A DNA stretch of 50,092 bases, taken from the NCBI GenBank assembly GCA_964652835.1, contig CAZZCB010000004.1, positions 1 through 50,092 on the forward strand. The letters are read 5' to 3'. Each line of letters begins with the position of its first letter. Positions within the stretch are counted from its first letter, which is position 1. Source of the DNA: JAUPTX01 sp964652835. Lineage in GTDB: Bacteria; Patescibacteriota; Minisyncoccia; Phycocordibacterales; CSBR16-119. The notes beneath the pieces are model-generated. The model worked only from the letters and a program-made list of their open reading frames with translations, did not search any database and was not told the DNA's origin. Shown here one piece after another: positions 21,817 to 28,958 of this stretch. Made by a program: the position numbers and the translations under genes.

Positions 21817-22506
21817 ATGAAAAAGAAGTTCTTGCCAATAAAGTACTCCCAGCAGAAGTTCCAGTCTTTCTTGCGACGGGCCGGACTCCTGGGTTTTGCG
21901 CCCATTTCGCCTCAGCGGGAAGCTCGGAACCAGTTTATGCAAGGCATTGTCCCTCCGGATAGTCCTCGCATTGATGAGGTTTCAGGACAGGTTATCCTCC
22001 AAAAGCAGGTGGATAACTACACCATCCGGGTTATCACTGGATATGACCCAGAAGAGAATAAGTTCACGAAAGCGGGTAAATTTTGGGTAAACATCACCAC
22101 TCTGAGCAAGAGAGGAAAAGAGAAGCTGATGTTTCCTTGGAAGACTACCCGCACAGGCGACTTCCTTCAGCGAGCCCTTTGGATGATGGAAATGCTTTCA
22201 GTTGGGCTCGAGAACCGTCCGTGCGACTCTTCGAACAGGACACTTCTTTCCGACCTTAAGGAGGTTGCCGACAAACAAAGGTCGCGAACTGTTCCTTTTG
22301 CTTGGCAAGATCGAAAACACATGACCCTTGTGGAGGCCTTCATCCTTCCTGATATGTTGTCGCCGAAGGTGAAGGAATTCTTCTACAAATGGCGTAGGCA
22401 TCGCTGGTATTACGAAGAGAAAGTTCGCGAAAGGAAAGGATACAATCTTCGTGAACGACAGATACGTAAGCCCTACAAGCGAGGAGTGAGAACTCGCAAA
22501 AAGTAG
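21817..22506 (+). CDS. Basic protein of unknown function, GC-rich cassette (229 aa)
   Basis: Unrecognised. A strongly basic, soluble protein without membrane segments or signal peptide. The N-terminus (MKKKFLPIKYSQQKFQSFLRR) and the C-terminus (RERQIRKPYKRGVRTRKK) are lysine/arginine-rich, which suggests nucleic-acid or ribosome binding. The middle has a beta-like stretch (QVDNYTIRVITGYDPEENKF) and helices. A TTGACA at 21758 is followed by only a weak -10. The leader is CA-rich (AACAACAAACACAACAGTTC before ATG). GC content is above that of the flanking genes, and it has its own terminator. Confidence 0.7.
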   Translation: MKKKFLPIKYSQQKFQSFLRRAGLLGFAPISPQREARNQFMQGIVPPDSPRIDEVSGQVILQKQVDNYTIRVITGYDPEENKFTKAGKFWVNITTLSKRGKEKLMFPWKTTRTGDFLQRALWMMEMLSVGLENRPCDSSNRTLLSDLKEVADKQRSRTVPFAWQDRKHMTLVEAFILPDMLSPKVKEFFYKWRRHRWYYEEKVRERKGYNLRERQIRKPYKRGVRTRKK

Positions 22507-22522
22507 AAGGCTTCTGACAAGC

Positions 22523-22560
22523 GTCCGCTGGCAAGGTTTTGCCAGCGGACTTTTTTTATT
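22523..22560 (+). terminator. Terminator of the 21817-22506 cassette
   Basis: Perfect 12-bp stem GTCCGCTGGCAA/TTGCCAGCGGAC (22523-22534, 22539-22550), then TTTTTTTATT. Confidence 0.93.
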
Positions 22561-22573
22561 TAAATTTACGTTT

Positions 22574-22599
22574 TTGACATTCAAAAAATATGTTAAAAT
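22574..22599 (+). promoter_or_regulatory. Promoter of the 22606 gene, leaderless
   Basis: TTGACA (22574-22579), short 14-nt spacer, TGT-TAAAAT (22594-22599). The ATG follows after 6 nt. Confidence 0.62.
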
Positions 22600-22605
22600 A
22601 AAGTT

Positions 22606-23346
22606 ATGTTTAAAAACATCTTATTAATGATACTTATTGCTGGAGGTCTAACTCTTATTTTGTCTAGTCAGGAAAAAGAAGTTGTGACTGATCCAATCAT
22701 ACCTGTAGAGGTTGTAGAGACACCATCTGTTATTTCTCTTTGTTTTTATAAAGAAACTCCTGCGGTGCTCGACTCTTCTCTTTTGGATACGGCAAGTCTT
22801 CGTATGGATTTATCCGGCGGAAATGTAACAGGTGAATTTAAAAACTTCCCAGCACAAACTGATAGTAACTTTGGGGTATTTGAAGGAACTGTTACGCCGG
22901 TTATACCGGAAATGATGGCGCGAATAGCCGATGTTTGGTGGAATTCGGAGTCTGAAGGGATGATTACGAAAAGAGAACTAAGAATAATTTTCGGTGAGGG
23001 AACTGCAAGTGTTGGATTCGGTGAACTTAAAGATAGAGGAGATGGAGTTTTTGTTTATACAGATAAAGAAAATATTTCAGTTTGGCAAGAACTTACAGAT
23101 GTGGCTTGTTCTGATCTGGATGATAGAGAGATCGTGGCTGATTACATAAGAAAGAATATTGTTTCTCTCGTGCCAGAAGAGCCGGTCCTCGGTGGCACTT
23201 TTTATGCGCTAAAAGTTACTCTAAATCCATCTTTGAAAACTGGAGTCTTTACCTATGAAGATGGTCACATAATGGGTCAAGCCCGTTTTTCTTATGAAAG
23301 AAACGGTGAAAATGTAACTATTACAAATATAGAGAAATTAAATTAA
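22606..23346 (+). CDS. Membrane-anchored protein, paralogue family member 2 (246 aa)
   Basis: Related to the 17696 gene. An N-terminal hydrophobic anchor (about residues 4-20) is followed by a shared domain from the Cys in ISLCFYKE to the Cys in DVACSD, with VTGEFKNFPAQTDS, ADVWWNSESEG and GFGELKDRGDG. A further C-terminal region (about residues 160-246, beta-rich, GGTFYALKVTLNPSLKTG) is absent from the relative. The domain should lie outside the membrane. Function is unknown. A PhnA-like gene follows after 1 nt. Confidence 0.72.
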   Translation: MFKNILLMILIAGGLTLILSSQEKEVVTDPIIPVEVVETPSVISLCFYKETPAVLDSSLLDTASLRMDLSGGNVTGEFKNFPAQTDSNFGVFEGTVTPVIPEMMARIADVWWNSESEGMITKRELRIIFGEGTASVGFGELKDRGDGVFVYTDKENISVWQELTDVACSDLDDREIVADYIRKNIVSLVPEEPVLGGTFYALKVTLNPSLKTGVFTYEDGHIMGQARFSYERNGENVTITNIEKLN

Positions 23347-23347
23347 A

Positions 23348-23566
23348 ATGGAAAATGAAGTAACAGATGCTTTCGGTAATACCTTAGAAAACGGCGACTC
23401 CGTCCAGCTAACAAAAGAACTGAAAGTAAAAGGAACAAAAATAACTTTAAAAAAGGGAACAGTTGTAAAAAATATTCGTCTGACAGATGATCCAGAAGAA
23501 ATAAATTGTTCTACTCCGGAAATTAAAGGTTTAGTTTTAAGAACAGAGTTTGTGAAGAAAAAATAG
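23348..23566 (+). CDS. PhnA/YjdM-like C-terminal domain protein (72 aa)
   Basis: Matches the C-terminal SH3-like domain of PhnA/YjdM: VTDAFGNTLENGDSVQLTKE, LKVKGTKITLKKGTVVKNIR and LRTEFVKKK. The N-terminal zinc ribbon of full-length PhnA is missing, so this is a domain-only form. YjdM's role is not settled despite the phosphonate name. It begins right after the stop of the anchored protein and the two share a transcript. Confidence 0.85.
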   Translation: MENEVTDAFGNTLENGDSVQLTKELKVKGTKITLKKGTVVKNIRLTDDPEEINCSTPEIKGLVLRTEFVKKK

Positions 23567-23576
23567 ATTAATATAA

Positions 23577-23647
23577 GGGCACTTGCTTTCGTCGTCCTGT
23601 ATATTTCCGTCGCTCGGATGTTATACGATCCAGCTCGTCGATACTCC
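23577..23647 (+). repeat. Dispersed 71-nt repeat, copy 1
   Basis: Matches the reverse complement of 43309-43379 at 58 of 71 positions without gaps. Both copies are intergenic. They share the cores TGTATATTTCCGTCG and AGCTCGTCGATACTCC. Confidence 0.8.
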
Positions 23648-23663
23648 TTAACAGTAATTATAA

Positions 23664-23704
23664 GAGCACTCGCTTCGCTCGTCTCGTATATTCACTTCAT
23701 TCGA
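23664..23704 (+). repeat. Partial third copy of the dispersed repeat
   Basis: Begins GAGCACTCGCTTCGCT, nearly identical to the start of the 43309-43379 copy read on the other strand, then diverges after about 40 nt. Confidence 0.6.
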
Positions 23705-23719
23705 AGAAAATGTACGAAC

Positions 23720-23813
23720 GCAAAGCGTAGCAATTTCTTCCGAAAAATTTTTAAAGAAAGCAAGCTTTCTAAAAGAATTTTTCTCCAGAAATTACGCTGC
23801 GCGCACGCTTTGC
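23720..23813. repeat. Long imperfect inverted repeat (94 nt)
   Basis: Arms fold back about AGAAAGC-AA-GCTTTCT at 23755-23770. Further paired blocks are GAAAAATT with its partner AATTTTTC, AATTTCT with AGAAATT, and GCAAAGCGT with ACGCTTTGC at the ends. It lies 15 nt before the 23829 gene and directly after the partial repeat copy, so it may be part of a composite MITE-like element or a structured 5' leader. Confidence 0.7.
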
Positions 23814-23828
23814 TCTTCAATAGTAAAT

Positions 23829-24371
23829 ATGAAAAAAATACTTACAATTTTGGTTATAGTTTTGGCTGGATACTCTGCTCTTTATTGGCTTGCGTTGAAA
23901 GATAAGATTGTAAATGAAGACGTGGTTTTAAATGAAAATGAAGAGGTTAAAACAGAAGATATTTTAGTGACTGAAAATGAAGAAGGATCAGAAGAAATTC
24001 TTAACGGTAAATTTTGTTTCGATAGAACTCAGGTTGCAACAGACGAAGCTCCTTATTCAGCAGAAGAATATATAGAACTTAATATAAATGAAAATATGGT
24101 TTCCGGTATTAAAAAAGGAAGTCAGGTTGGTCCTGGTGTTTCAAATGGATATGAAGGAACTTTATCTGGAGAGACCCAAGACGGCACCATCGGAGTTATT
24201 TTTAGCTATGTTATAGAAGGATCGGCTGGAAAAGAAAAAGAAGAATATATCTTGCGAGATGGCAACTTAATAAAAATAAGGTACAACCTTGTAGAAGAAG
24301 ATGGAATACTTACTCCAGACAAAACTACAGAGCCATCTGAAATAGCATATTTAAAGTCAGAGTGTAAATAA
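23829..24371 (+). CDS. Membrane-anchored acidic protein, distant paralogue family member 3 (180 aa)
   Basis: A hydrophobic anchor (about residues 4-24) is followed by an acidic linker (residues 30-58) and a domain bounded by cysteines (KFCFDRTQ and KSECK), similar in layout to the domains of the 17696 and 22606 genes: a strand NINENMVSGIKKG, then NGYEGTLSG, a strand IGVIFSYVIEGS and KEEYIL. Homology is weaker than between the other two. msrA starts 2 nt after the stop. Function is unknown. Confidence 0.65.
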   Translation: MKKILTILVIVLAGYSALYWLALKDKIVNEDVVLNENEEVKTEDILVTENEEGSEEILNGKFCFDRTQVATDEAPYSAEEYIELNINENMVSGIKKGSQVGPGVSNGYEGTLSGETQDGTIGVIFSYVIEGSAGKEKEEYILRDGNLIKIRYNLVEEDGILTPDKTTEPSEIAYLKSECK

Positions 24372-24373
24372 AT

Positions 24374-24859
24374 ATGATTCAAAAAGCTTACTTGGCCGGA
24401 GGATGTTTCTGGGGGATGGAAGAACTTTTCCGGAAACTTCCTGGCGTTTTAGAAACTGAGTCAGGATACACTGGCGGTAAAAAAGAAAACCCGACTTATG
24501 AAAATCACGATGGTTACGCAGAAGCACTTGAGGTTGTTTATGACGACGAAATAATCTCTTATAAAAATATTTTGGATTTTTTCTTTTGTATTCATAATCC
24601 AACTACGCTAAACAGGCAGGGGAACGATATAGGAATTTCTTACAGGTCGGCTATTTTTTACCAAAATGAGTCGGAGAAAAAACAAGCCGAAGATTTTATA
24701 GAGATTGTTAACAATTCTGGTAGATGGGAAAACAAAGTCTCGACAACCTTAGAGCCTTTTTCTGTTTTTTACAAAGCTGAAGAATATCATCAAGATTACT
24801 TACAGAAAAATATAGGAGGATACACTTGCCATTTAAAGTATTTTGATACATATTTATAA
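24374..24859 (+). CDS. msrA: Peptide methionine sulfoxide reductase MsrA
   Basis: Reduces methionine-S-sulfoxide in proteins with thioredoxin as the usual electron donor. The catalytic motif GGCFWG (Cys11), the segment GYTGG, HNPTTLNRQGNDIG and the closing AEEYHQDYLQ are all diagnostic. At 161 aa it is the short single-domain form; no MsrB domain is fused and none was seen nearby. A C-terminal Cys (YTCHLKY) could act in resolution. It is cotranscribed with the anchored protein before it. Confidence 0.96.
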   Translation: MIQKAYLAGGCFWGMEELFRKLPGVLETESGYTGGKKENPTYENHDGYAEALEVVYDDEIISYKNILDFFFCIHNPTTLNRQGNDIGISYRSAIFYQNESEKKQAEDFIEIVNNSGRWENKVSTTLEPFSVFYKAEEYHQDYLQKNIGGYTCHLKYFDTYL

Positions 24860-24886
24860 CGATAATTAAAATTAATTTATAGAAAC

Positions 24887-25699
24887 ATGACTAAAAGTAT
24901 TTTGGTGATTGTGGTGTTGGCGGCTGGACTTTTTTTATTTTTAAACAATAAAAAAGATGCTCCAAGTAGCGGCGATGATTTAAATCTTGGGAGCGTTATC
25001 TCTGAGAGTGAGGCCACCTTAGCCGTGGGTCAGACTGTAAACTTTTCAAATATATCTCTTACTTTCAATGAATTTATCGCTGACTATCGATGTCCTACTG
25101 ATGCGCAGTGTATAGAGGCTGGCGCTGTTGTGGCGAACATAACTCTAAGAGCTGGAGAAGAAGAACTCACTCTTAACAAACCTTCTGACGAAGTTCCGCT
25201 AGAATTTGCAGGGTATAAAATATCAATAGTTGATACAAATCCACCTGCAATGTCAGGGAAAGTTATTGATCAAAAAGATTACGTTGTGACTTTTTTAATA
25301 GAGCCTAGTGTCTCCGCTCCAGAAAAACCAAAAGCAGAAGACGAAAATACAGGCGCTGATCTTGTGGGGGCTGAGTGGTTTTGGGAAAAAACAGTTATGA
25401 ATGATGGCGCAGTTATAGAACCTAAAAAGCCAAACTTATTTTCTTTAACTTTTACAAAGGACGGAAATGTCTCTGGAAAAACAGACTGTAATGGATTCGG
25501 GGGTTCATATGAGGTGGGCCCAGATAACAGCATATCTTTCGGGCCTTTCATGAGTACTTTAATGTTCTGTGAAAATTCACAAGAAGCAGTCTTTTCTAAA
25601 AATGTTTCAGATTCAAATAAGGTTTTCTTTACAGAGGAAGGGAACTTGGTGCTATTGTTACCTTATGACTCAGGCTCTGTGATATTTAAAAAGAAATAA
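24887..25699 (+). CDS. Membrane-anchored META-domain protein (270 aa)
   Basis: An N-terminal anchor (about residues 3-19) is followed by a first beta-rich domain (about residues 35-140, with YRCPTDAQCIEAG, probably disulfide-bonded), then a linker and a C-terminal META/HslJ-like domain: WFWEKTVM, FSLTFTKDGNVSGKTDCNGF, GGSYEV and a STLMFC core. HslJ is linked to novobiocin resistance and heat shock in E. coli. In this lineage the domain is widespread in surface proteins of unknown role. It is followed by a terminator that also serves the convergent gene. Confidence 0.82.
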   Translation: MTKSILVIVVLAAGLFLFLNNKKDAPSSGDDLNLGSVISESEATLAVGQTVNFSNISLTFNEFIADYRCPTDAQCIEAGAVVANITLRAGEEELTLNKPSDEVPLEFAGYKISIVDTNPPAMSGKVIDQKDYVVTFLIEPSVSAPEKPKAEDENTGADLVGAEWFWEKTVMNDGAVIEPKKPNLFSLTFTKDGNVSGKTDCNGFGGSYEVGPDNSISFGPFMSTLMFCENSQEAVFSKNVSDSNKVFFTEEGNLVLLLPYDSGSVIFKKK

Positions 25700-25703
25700 G
25701 CGT

Positions 25704-25738
25704 AAAATAAAATGAGCACACTGTGCTCATTTTATTTT
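25704..25738. terminator. Bidirectional terminator, META protein / PQ-loop-like gene
   Basis: Perfect 17-bp stem (25704-25720 with 25722-25738). The end of the minus-strand gene lies inside it. Confidence 0.88.
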
Positions 25739-26289
25739 TTCCGAACCATTAGATATGTCATGAGACTATTTACAATAATCATCGTTATTGAGTGAAGCGT
25801 CGTTGCTACGTTATAAGCTTCTAGTGAAAAAAGACTCAGAGTGTGACGAGCAACATTCATACTGTATAAAGCTGGAGACTCTGTCTTCGGGTGCTCGGCT
25901 GTTTTTCTGATTGTGGGAATAAAAGCGATCAAATCTATACCGACGACTATTATCACTGAGATCGTAGGATCTTTTGTTATGGCCCAAGGCACGAGACCAA
26001 GTAGCGCTATAATTAAGAAAACAGTATCTCTTTTTTGAATATTTTTAAATCCATATCTGAGAGAAAAAAAGAAAATGATTATCGTGAAAATTTCAGCCAC
26101 TCCGGTCGGTATTGCTCCTACTCCAGCTCCTTTTGATACCTGTCCGAAAAAAGTCACAGCTGAAACTATAGACCAAACAAGCCAGGTGTATGGATGCGGT
26201 TTTATTTTCTTTTTTAGTACATCTATGAGGTAGGGAACATTACCTATTACGGCCATGCACGCAGCGACGATAGCTATAGTTTCTTTCAT
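25732..26289 (-). CDS. PQ-loop / SWEET-like membrane protein (185 aa)
   Basis: Six hydrophobic spans in two similar halves: VPYLIDVLKKKIKPHPYTWL in the first and AFIPTIRKTAEHPKTES in the second, each a Pro-containing loop after the first span, like the duplicated three-helix repeat of PQ-loop and SemiSWEET proteins. Some relatives transport sugars or amino acids; the substrate here is unknown. It is a single gene divergent from the GC-rich MGS-domain gene. Confidence 0.65.
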   Translation of the reverse strand: MKETIAIVAACMAVIGNVPYLIDVLKKKIKPHPYTWLVWSIVSAVTFFGQVSKGAGVGAIPTGVAEIFTIIIFFFSLRYGFKNIQKRDTVFLIIALLGLVPWAITKDPTISVIIVVGIDLIAFIPTIRKTAEHPKTESPALYSMNVARHTLSLFSLEAYNVATTLHSITMIIVNSLMTYLMVRKK

Positions 26290-26349
26290 GGGTCGATTAT
26301 ATCAATAAACAGAGGTTGATTATCCCCAAAACCTGCTAAGTCTTTTCGC

Positions 26350-26377
26350 TTGACAATATTTAATAATAAGCTATTAT
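26350..26377 (+). promoter_or_regulatory. Promoter of the MGS-domain cassette
   Basis: TTGACA (26350-26355), 16-nt spacer, TATTAT (26372-26377). The predicted transcript starts with the hairpin CCTGACT/AGTCAGG (26384-26390, 26401-26407), which could protect the 5' end. Confidence 0.7.
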
Positions 26378-26422
26378 CTTCTACCTGACTGGAATTCACT
26401 AGTCAGGCAAAAACCCAATTCG

Positions 26423-27109
26423 ATGCAGAAGAAACTGCGTGTAGTTCGCCCGACGACCCAAGGGGTCGTGCTGTTCCTTGCCCATGGTACCTCCACCGAG
26501 GGGTACCGGGAAGGTATCAAGAACCTCGTTACCCTGGGCAAGCCCATCATCGCCAGCGATGCTGTGGCAGAAGTGCTCACGAGTGAAGGTGTGCAGAACG
26601 TGACCCCGCTCAGCAAGTGCGGCGTTTACGATGAGCTGTACCGGGATATCGGTATGAAGCCCGTACTGCCCGAAGCCGTGATCATCGGCATGACCGCCAA
26701 TGTGGCCGACGAGGGTGTGCTCTCGTCGCTCAAGCAGGCCGGTGTTCCACTGATCGACCTGGTCGTGATCGACCCGAGCTACTTGGTGGAGAAGTGTGAC
26801 GGCATCATGACGAAGATGGGGGAGAGCATGAGTGTCTCCCTGGAAGAGGTGATCAACGGTATCACCCCGACCGTGTACACTGCCGTGACGAACTCCATCA
26901 AGGCTGGCCGCATCGTGGTCATGAGTGAGCAATCGCTCACGAAGACCGTGGGCAACATCGAGAGCGGCGCTTTCGAGAGCAAGGAGTTCACCAACGAGTA
27001 CTTCGGCAAGGTGACCGAGCTGGCGTGGAGTAAGTACATCGCGAAGCTGACCCGTTACGTCGGGGAGGCGTTCAAGATGATCTTCTCCAAGGAGGCTACC
27101 CAGGCCTAA
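26423..27109 (+). CDS. Stand-alone MGS-like domain protein (228 aa), very GC-rich
   Basis: Resembles the N-terminal IMP cyclohydrolase (MGS-like) domain of PurH: a Rossmann-like start (VVLFLAHGTSTEGYREGIKN), KPIIASDAVAEVLTSEGV, then YDELYRDIGMKP and VLSSLKQAGVPLIDLVVIDP, close to the family's E-x-L-x-x-x-x-V-K-T and G-I-x-x-I-D-L-V-V-V. The KTLHP motif is changed to KPVLP, so its histidine is missing. No formyltransferase domain follows and no purine genes are nearby. GC was counted at 36 of 60 over 26461-26520 versus 23 of 60 in aspS (27901-27960). An enzyme, ligand-binding or regulatory role is possible. Confidence 0.6.
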   Translation: MQKKLRVVRPTTQGVVLFLAHGTSTEGYREGIKNLVTLGKPIIASDAVAEVLTSEGVQNVTPLSKCGVYDELYRDIGMKPVLPEAVIIGMTANVADEGVLSSLKQAGVPLIDLVVIDPSYLVEKCDGIMTKMGESMSVSLEEVINGITPTVYTAVTNSIKAGRIVVMSEQSLTKTVGNIESGAFESKEFTNEYFGKVTELAWSKYIAKLTRYVGEAFKMIFSKEATQA

Positions 27110-27135
27110 GGGCCAAGAAGAAGTCCCCAAGGGGC

Positions 27136-27175
27136 AAAGGCGTCGACCGCACAGGTCGGCGCTTTCTTATTTTCA
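27136..27175 (+). terminator. Terminator of the MGS-domain cassette
   Basis: Imperfect GC-rich hairpin (CGTCGACC with GGTCGGCG) flanked by AAAGG and CTTTCTTATTTT. A smaller CCCC/GGGG hairpin precedes it. Confidence 0.75.
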
Positions 27176-27199
27176 CTTAATATTTTAGAACTTTTCTGG

Positions 27200-27205
27200 T
27201 AGAAT
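27200..27205 (+). promoter_or_regulatory. -10 box of aspS, leaderless start
   Basis: TAGAAT ends 8 nt before ATG. TTAATA lies at the 17-nt -35 distance. Confidence 0.52.
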
Positions 27206-27213
27206 ATCGCCAT

Positions 27214-28632
27214 ATGCAAAGAACTTATATAAAAGACTTAGGAGCAGAAATAGAAAAAGAGGTTTTAATAAAAGGCTGGATTTCTGTACGTCGAGATCAA
27301 GGGAAAATGATTTTCTTTGATTTTCGTGACAGCACTGGTTTGGTTCAAGGGGTTGTTTTGCCTGCGTCGCTTGCAATGGACACAGCTAAAGAAACAAGAA
27401 CAGAATGGGTTGTTACTGTAACTGGAAAAGTTAACAAAAGACCAGAAAGAAATATCAAAGAAGGTGTTTTGAATGGAGATATTGAACTTGAAGTTTTAGG
27501 GATGGAAGTTTTAAATAAAGCTGAAACTCCGGTTTTTGATATTGGTGCTGACACTAGGGAAGTAAACGAAGAAACAAGACTTGAAAATAGATACCTAGAC
27601 CTTCGAAGCGACAGACTTCAGAAGAACCTGCGAATGCGTCACAAGGTGCAAAATTTCGTTCGGTCAAAACTAGACGAGCAGAATTTTGTTGAAGTTGAAA
27701 CTCCTATTTTTACAAAATCTACACCAGAGGGTGCGCGAGACTACGTTGTGCCGTCACGAGTGTATCCAGGGAAATTTTACGCTCTTCCTCAATCTCCTCA
27801 ACAATACAAACAGCTTTTAATGGCTGGCGGAATCGAACGATACTATCAGTTTGCCAGATGTATGCGAGATGAAGACCTACGAGGTGACCGACAACCAGAA
27901 TTCACACAGCTTGATATGGAGCTTTCATTCGCGACTGAAGAAGAAATAATGTCTGTTACAGAAAATCTTTTGATAGAGCTTGTAACAAAAATATATCCAG
28001 AGAAAAAGATTCAGCAAATTCCTTTCCCAAAAATCCCTTATAAAGAGGCGATGGAGAAATACGGAAACGATAGACCTGATATTAGAGAAAACAAAGAAGA
28101 TGAGAATCTTTTAGCTTTCTGCTGGGTAGTTGATTTTCCTTTCTTTGAAAAGACTTCTACGTCAGATAACCCAGAGGCGCAAGGCGAATGGACTTTTACA
28201 CACAACCCTTTCTCACTTTCAAAACCTGAGCACGTAGAAAATATTAAAGAGAAGAAAAATATCGGCGATGTGATCGCCGCTCAATACGATATCGTTTTAA
28301 ACGGATATGAAATCGGTGGAGGTTCTGTGCGGGCGCATGATCCAGAAATCCTAAAAAACATTTTAGGAATACTTGGACACTCTGAAGAAAAAATCCAAAG
28401 TAATTTTGGACACATGCTCAAAGCTTTAGGATCAGGAACTCCTCCACACGGCGGAATAGCTTGGGGCTTTGACCGACTTATGATGATTCTTCAAAACGAG
28501 CCGAACATTCGTGAAGTTATCGCTTTCCCAAAGACACGAGAGGGAAGAGATCCGATGATGGATTCTCCAAGCGAAATATCACAGGCGCAAATGGATGAAC
28601 TAAATATAAAAATCGTTAAGAAAGATAAATAA
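27214..28632 (+). CDS. aspS: Aspartate--tRNA ligase, GAD insertion missing
   Basis: Class IIb synthetase charging tRNA-Asp. An N-terminal OB-fold anticodon-binding domain (VLIKGWISVRRDQGKMIFFD) precedes the catalytic domain with motif 1, motif 2 (FARCMRDEDLRGDRQPEFTQ) and motif 3 (GIAWGFDRLMMIL). The length is 472 aa against about 590 in typical bacterial AspRS: after NDRPDIR the sequence passes directly to LLAFCWVVDFPFFE, so the roughly 100-residue bacterial GAD domain is absent. The retained N-terminal and catalytic sequences are of bacterial type. Discriminating versus non-discriminating specificity is not decided here. Confidence 0.96.
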   Translation: MQRTYIKDLGAEIEKEVLIKGWISVRRDQGKMIFFDFRDSTGLVQGVVLPASLAMDTAKETRTEWVVTVTGKVNKRPERNIKEGVLNGDIELEVLGMEVLNKAETPVFDIGADTREVNEETRLENRYLDLRSDRLQKNLRMRHKVQNFVRSKLDEQNFVEVETPIFTKSTPEGARDYVVPSRVYPGKFYALPQSPQQYKQLLMAGGIERYYQFARCMRDEDLRGDRQPEFTQLDMELSFATEEEIMSVTENLLIELVTKIYPEKKIQQIPFPKIPYKEAMEKYGNDRPDIRENKEDENLLAFCWVVDFPFFEKTSTSDNPEAQGEWTFTHNPFSLSKPEHVENIKEKKNIGDVIAAQYDIVLNGYEIGGGSVRAHDPEILKNILGILGHSEEKIQSNFGHMLKALGSGTPPHGGIAWGFDRLMMILQNEPNIREVIAFPKTREGRDPMMDSPSEISQAQMDELNIKIVKKDK

Positions 28633-28636
28633 AAAT

Positions 28637-28670
28637 AAAAGAACCTCCGCTGTCGGCAGAGGTTCTTTTT
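28637..28670. terminator. Bidirectional terminator, aspS / small membrane gene
   Basis: Perfect 11-bp arms AAAAGAACCTC/GAGGTTCTTTT (28637-28647, 28659-28669) with A- and T-tracts on both sides. Confidence 0.9.
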
Positions 28671-28689
28671 CTGTGAGGTGTGTGTAGAT

Positions 28690-28851
28690 CTACAGGCTTT
28701 TCGTCCAAGGCTGTAGGCGTACCCACAAGAGCCGGAGAATCACCGGGATGGTGACTAGGCCAAGCATGGTCCACCAGGCTCCACACAGCTTGTAAGATGC
28801 GTAGATGATGATGGACGAAAGAACCAAAACTGCGAAGGTCTTCTTCTTCAT
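28690..28851 (-). CDS. Small two-span membrane protein, cassette (53 aa)
   Basis: Short gene in a frame different from the longer open frame that overlaps it. Starting at ATGAAGAAGAAG it reads MKKKTFAVLVLSSIIIYASY, then a Trp-rich second segment (GAWWTMLGLVTIPVILRLLW), a basic hydrophilic end and a stop at 28690. This frame has a clean membrane-protein pattern, and its promoter sits right upstream (28871-28899); the alternative frame gives an improbable His/Arg-rich protein. The preceding ATG at 28858 is out of frame. It is GC-rich compared with its neighbours. Function is unknown. Confidence 0.62.
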   Translation of the reverse strand: MKKKTFAVLVLSSIIIYASYKLCGAWWTMLGLVTIPVILRLLWVRLQPWTKSL

Positions 28852-28870
28852 GGTTCATGGATTTCTTTAT

Positions 28871-28899
28871 ATTGTACTATATTTAAATATTTATGTCAA
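28871..28899 (-). promoter_or_regulatory. Promoter of the 53-aa membrane protein gene
   Basis: Minus strand TTGACA (28894-28899), 17-nt spacer, TACAAT (28871-28876). Confidence 0.72.
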
Positions 28900-28946
28900 T
28901 ATACTAAATACCCATATAAAATGGCGTGAATATTTAAACGTCGTGC

Positions 28947-28952
28947 TAAAAT
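28947..28952 (+). promoter_or_regulatory. Extended -10 box of scpA, leaderless GTG start
   Basis: TGC-TAAAAT ends 6 nt before the GTG at 28959. Confidence 0.55.
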
Positions 28953-28958
28953 ATCAAA

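Noticed and set aside
26399..27130. 243-residue open frame on the minus strand opposite the MGS-domain gene.
   Set aside because: A side effect of high GC on the opposite strand. The plus-strand frame has promoter, leader, terminator and a recognisable domain.
28616..28858. 80-residue His-rich frame on the minus strand.
   Set aside because: It runs through the terminator, has an improbable composition and overlaps the better 53-aa membrane protein in another frame.
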